This document shows, piece by piece, positions 54,001-60,000 of a DNA stretch of 64,000 nucleotides (positions within the stretch are counted from its first letter, which is position 1; each line of letters begins with the position of its first letter). The position numbers were made by a program, and so were the translations under genes. Source of the DNA: Mytilisepta virgata (taxonomy: Eukaryota > Mollusca > Bivalvia > Mytilida > Mytilidae); the NCBI GenBank assembly GCA_028015205.1, contig CM051518.1, positions 34,500,001-34,564,000 on the forward strand, in the 5' to 3' direction. A model generated the notes under the pieces. It was not told where the DNA came from. It ran no database searches and saw nothing but the letters and a program-made list of their open reading frames with translations.

Positions 54001-57000
54001 TAGTGGGTGGATATAAAAAAAATCATGGAAGCATCTATGGGAGGTTCTTTACTACCAAATTTCCTTATTTCGTCCCAATCGGGCAACATACATGGCAATC
54101 ATGGGCAGTTCTTGTTTCTCATTGGTTGATTAAAAATTTTTTTTCTCTGGAACTGCATGGCCAAAACTGTCAGCCAAACTTGACAGGAAGCATCTATGGA
54201 ACGTCTTATATGAAATTATTTTTTTCAACCTGATTGGATGACAAGCATTGCTGCCATGGGCGATTCTTGTTTCTGATTGGCTGATATAAAGAAAACTTTT
54301 TGTCTGAAACCACTTGGCCAAATGGAACGAAACTTGACAGAAAGCATCTGTGGGAGTTTTTTTTACAAAGTATCCTCATTTTGTCCAAATTATGTGACAA
54401 ATATGGCCACCACAGGTAATTATTGTTTCTGATTGGTTTATTTAAAAGCAAATTTTTCTCTGAAACTGCTTAGCCAAATAGAGCCAAACTTGACAGAAAG
54501 TGTCTATGGCTTATAACAAAAATCTACAGAATCGCAGAATTGCTTGAAATCAAACATGGCCTGAATGTTCCTCATTCAAGATGGCCATCAGCAGAGGATT
54601 TAGGTCAACATAAGATGCTATGGGAAATACATGCAAAAATCTTCTGGAGAACCACTGAATTTTAGAAGATGCTGACTTCTAAGTAGAAGGACCTTGATGC
54701 AGAAAAATATGGTTCCTACAAGGCTTACCACACTTCATAATGATAGTGAGAAGGGACTTCTTTCTTTGAGGTACATAAATAAAAACGGCTTTCCTTCCAG
54801 GTGAGCAATACAGTTTTAAATCATCTTCAGTCAAAGGCCATTTATTTTTAATTAGTTGGTTTACGGATCCGCCGACCCGATTTTGCCCATTTGAAGAAAA
54901 AAAATAAAATTGAAAATTTTGGTTTTTTATTACCGCCGACCCTCTGAAATCAGCCATCCCAAAAATAAAAATAAATTAAAATCCTTTTTTGCATCAAAAT
55001 TTCATAAAAGATTATATTCCAATTCGTCTAAAAATAGATTATCCATCAATAAAATACTTGTAAACATGATCCCAAAAAAAAAATCTATTTATAGATGTTA
55101 GTTGATGCCAATTTCCGAAACACGTTTTATGAAACGAATTTCTTAATAGAATCCATGCGGCTTTTAAGTTCGTTTTGTATGAATATCTTGATTCCGTAAG
55201 ATATCGAATCCACTCATTTAATATTGTAGTTGACGAGTCGGTCCCTTAAAAAGATAGATGTTCTGATATTTGGGTTTCAAAAGAGGGAATTAACTGATCA
55301 TTTGCAACCTTTGTACATTTGGCAATATGACCAAGATTGTTCAAAAGTACATGATTTTCCCTCTTTTTTTTCTTTTTTTTCCCCGACCGACCGACCTTAT
55401 TTTTAAAAAAAAAAATCTGTAAACCAATTAAATAAAAATAAAACGCCAAACCGTAGAATGGTCCTCATTTAGCCAACATTATGGATTGATTGTTCAACTG
55501 AAAAATGGATTATATTTAAGAAGAATAAAAAATTGTAAATCTTCAAAATTAATACTGTTACTGATAATTTGATCTTTTTCTTTACTTAAATACTATCTCT
55601 TGATAGTTTGGAATATCAAAGCTTATTAATCTTTTAGACTTGTATGTGTAATGGAATATTTATTTTATTCAAACACTGATGTAGAAAAATTCTATTTGCT
55701 GTCAGTCTTGTCTTGTATTGTAGTGTTATAACATAAGAATATATACAAAAGCATGACATTAATCATGAATGTTATTCAAAAGATATTTTAATAGAACTGC
55801 TCTTTTTGTTTTGTTTAATATAAAATAAAAAAATATTATTTTTTCATACTAATAGGTGTCATACAATGGTTGAAATATTTTCTTTTTGACATTATACCAA
55901 GGCATAATATTCATTTAAATTAGCAATGTTCCATAAAAATAAAAAAACAAATTTGAGGAGATGGTCATATGGCCATTCGTATTTATGTGTATCTCATGAT
56001 ATTATTATATAGTGCTTACAGCCGTTTAAAAATGTATGTATGTAGTTTTTATGTAGATTTTTGAGTAGTTTGGCCCTAAGGTAGAGTAGTGCGAGAGCCT
56101 ATGTAGAGCTTTCATCAGAAAATAGTATATAGACTGAAATTTACTATTCTTTTGAAATTGAATTTCTACAGTGATTAAAAAAATTGATGGGTATAGATTT
56201 TTGGGTATAGTGTTTTGCATTAGAGTTTATATTGAATGATTTGCAATCATAAATATTTAGTTGCCTTAGTAATGGTATGAAATAATATTTTGATAGATAA
56301 TAGTAAAGGTAAGAAGCTTAAAATACATTTTAATTAAACTGAAATCTTATCACTGGTATACAATTCATTTTATATTGCCTTCTTTGCCTCTACTGGTAAA
56401 GTTTGGGTGTGGTCCATAAAGGGTTAAACAGGTGTGCACATTTCTCTCAAATCTTCAACATACTGTTGCATTTACATGAAAATCTATACAATATTAAACT
56501 TCCATGAAATGATTTATGGGTTTTTAATAGAGTTATTGACCTTCTTCAGAAAATTTAATGTTCATTGTCATTCACTTTTTAGCTCACCTGGCCTAAATGG
56601 CCATGTAAGCCATTGCCATCACTTTACGTCTGTCGTCTCTCCGTCCATGGTGTCTGTTAACTTCTCACATTTCAATCTTCTCCAAAACCCCATGGCCAAT
56701 TGAAACCAAACTTGGTGGAGATGTTGATTGGATGGTCCTCTACAAAATTTATGTTTTTGGTTCTGATCCAAAATTCAACATGGCTGCCAGGGCCATTTAT
56801 GCAGTCTAATTGGCTGAAATTTAAAAAATCTTGTTCTCTGAAACTACAAAAACAATTGAATTTTATATTGCAGGAATGATCCTTACATTGTCCTCTATAA
56901 ATGAAAAAATTTGTGCCAATCTGAAATCCAAGATGGCTACCACCAGGTGATACATTTAACATAGGATCCTATGGGAAATACATACAAACATCTTCTTGTC

Positions 57001-60000
57001 AGAAACCATTTGAAAGATGAAGTAATATAATGTCTGAATGATCAGATAATGGTCCCTAATAAAATTGATGTTTTTGGTGCCGATCTGAAATTCTGCATGG
57101 CTGCCAGGGTCAACTATGCACTTTGATTGGCTGAAATTTCAAAAATCTTTTTCTCTGAAATTACAAAAGCAATTGAATTGTTACATTGCAGGAATTATCC
57201 TTACATGGTCATCTACCAACTTTATGTTTTTCATGCCAATCCAAGATGTCAGAAACTACAGAGCCAGTTGCAACCAAATTTAGCAGAAATGGTCCTTAAA
57301 TGGTCCTCTGTCAGAATTGTGTCTGATGACCCAGAATGTCAACCAAGATGCCGCCACAGCCGAACTTAGTTAAACAAAGGACCCTATGGGAAAATTCATT
57401 AAAAAATCTTCTTTTTGAAACCACTTAGCCACTTAGCACTTGGAACCAAACTTGGCAGAAATGGTCCTTAGGTGGTCCTCTTTCAGAATTATGTCCTATG
57501 ACCAGGAATGTCAAAGATGGCCGTCACAGCTGAGCTTAATTTAACATAGGACCCTTTGGGACAATTCATTAAAAATATTCTGATCTGAGACCAATTGGCC
57601 AATCAGGACCAGACTTATGAACAATGGTCATTAGATGTTCCGTTTTCATAATTGTGTCCGGTGACCTAACCACCAAAGCTGAACTTAGTTTAACATAGGA
57701 CACTATGGGAAATTTAATTTGCAGTCACCTTACCTTAAACTTGGCCATTTGGACACCAAACTAATACCAGCAATGGTCTCTTTCAAATTGTGTTTGATAA
57801 CCTTGAATGTCAACTAAGATGGCCACCACACCCTAACTTTGTTTAACATTGAACCTATGGGAAAACTAGCCAAGATAACTGCTATACTTAAACTTTCAGT
57901 CCTGCTGAAGGTGGACAAGTTAAATCCAGGTGAGCAATACAAGCTCTTGAGAGGCTCTAGTTATAACCAGTTTGAATGAAATTTGCTCAAAATATTGAAG
58001 TTCATAAAAGAAATATTTTCATTTTGATGAATTTCTCTTTTGACATTAAAAATTCATAAACTGTAAAAAAAAATGTCTATGTCATAGGAAAAAAACTTTC
58101 ATATTTGTATATTCACATTTTTTGTCAAGTGTTATGGGACTTTGATATTTGAATGAGGCAAACGGTTAGGTGAAGGGTATTTTACCATTCAGCTTCCAGT
58201 GATCTGATGAAGAAGAAATAACAGCATGAAAGTAAACTGTACAAGAGTGTTCTATAGGCTTTAGTAGTCAGATATTATTTAATATAGAAAGACACATAGT
58301 ATGGTGGATATACAGGGGCGATTCTGATATCTAAAATGTCTTTCATGATGAATAAAAAATAAAAATTTGGTCTGCACATTGAATTTTTATCAGTTTGCAC
58401 AAAATAGGGATATAATGACCTTCCAGCATGAAAATATATGAAATAAATGCTGTAAACAAGCTACAAGAAAATAATTATATACCACTCTTTAATAAATGAA
58501 TGATATCATAATATAAATTACATAAATTCTCATACACATATGATACTTGTATGGTCTTTATGACAAATGTTACTGGATTTTGTCTTTATGCCCCCTCCTG
58601 TAAGACAGGACAGGCATATAGTTCTTCGATCTGTGCGTTCGTCCGTCCAAACAAGGTTAAGGTTCAGGTTAAAGGTAGTTTTTCATGAAGGAGTTATGGT
58701 ATCATCATGAAAGTTTGTACATTGATAGCTTGTGATATGAACAGCAGCATTTTATTACAAAACTGATGTTTTGACCTTGAGGTCATGGGTCATCGACTTT
58801 GAATTTCTTTATGGAATTTCAATATTAGAATCCAACTTAAGGTTCAGGTTTAAGGTAGTTTTTCGTGAAGGATTTATCGTATCATCATGAAACTTTGTAC
58901 ATGGGTAGCATGTGATATGAACAGCAGCATTTTGAGTAGTGCAGTAGCCTATGTAGAGCTTTCATCAGAAAATAGTAGTTAGACTGAAATTTACTATTCT
59001 TTTGAAATTAATTCAACAGTGATTAAAAAAATTGATGGGTGTAAATGTTTTGGTATAGTGTTTTGCGTTAGATTTGTTTAGATTAAATGATTTGCTATCA
59101 TAAATATTTAGTTGCCTTAGTAATGGTATGAAATAATATTTTGATAGATAATAGTAAAGGTAAGAAGCTTAAAATACATTTTAATTAAACTGAAATCTTA
59201 TCACTGGTATACAATTCATTTTATATTGCCTTCTTTGCCTCTACTGGTAAAGTTTGGGTGTGGTCCATAAAGGGTTAAACAGGTGTGCATATTTCTCTCA
59301 AATTTTCAATGTATTGTTGCATTTACATGAAAATCTATACAATATAAGACTTCCATGAAATGATTTCTGGGATTTTAATAGCGTTATTGCCCTTTTGCAA
59401 GAAATTGTCCAATGTCATTTAAACAATTTGCCTTTTTTAAACCAGTTTCAATGAAATTTGCTCAAAATATTGAAGTTCATAAAAGAAATATCATTTTCAT
59501 TTTGATGAATTTCTCTTTTGACATTCAAAATTCATGAACTGTAAGAAAATTTTTCTATGTCATAGGAACAAAAACTTTCATATTTTAGTATTTTTTCAAT
59601 TAAGTGTTATGGGACATGGATGGGGTAAATGGTTAGGTGAAAGGTATTTTACCATAATTTAAGAGATGTTCAGCTGCCAGTGATCTGATGAAGAAAAAAT
59701 AACAGCATGAAAGTACACTGTACATGAATGTCCTATAGGCTGTAGTAGTTATTAATAGTTTTCATATATTAATATAGAAACACATGTTGTATGGGGGTTT
59801 ATAGACAGGGGCTATTCTGATATCAAAAATCTCTTCCATGATCATTAAAAAATAAAATTTTGGTCTGCACATTGAATTTTTATCAGTTTGTACAAAACAT
59901 GGGATATAATTACCTTCCAACATGAAAATATATAAAATAAAAACTGCAAACAAGCTGCATGAAAATAATTGTATGCCACTCTCTTTAATATTTGAATGAT

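Noticed and set aside
56434..56703. 89-codon frame in the duplicated segment
   Set aside because: Runs from duplicated intron sequence into a mobile element; the other duplication copy does not keep it open.
11534..57960. Autonomous transposase or Rep-helicase within the AGCTCACC elements
   Set aside because: No frame above about 150 codons and no recognisable domain in any copy; all are non-autonomous.
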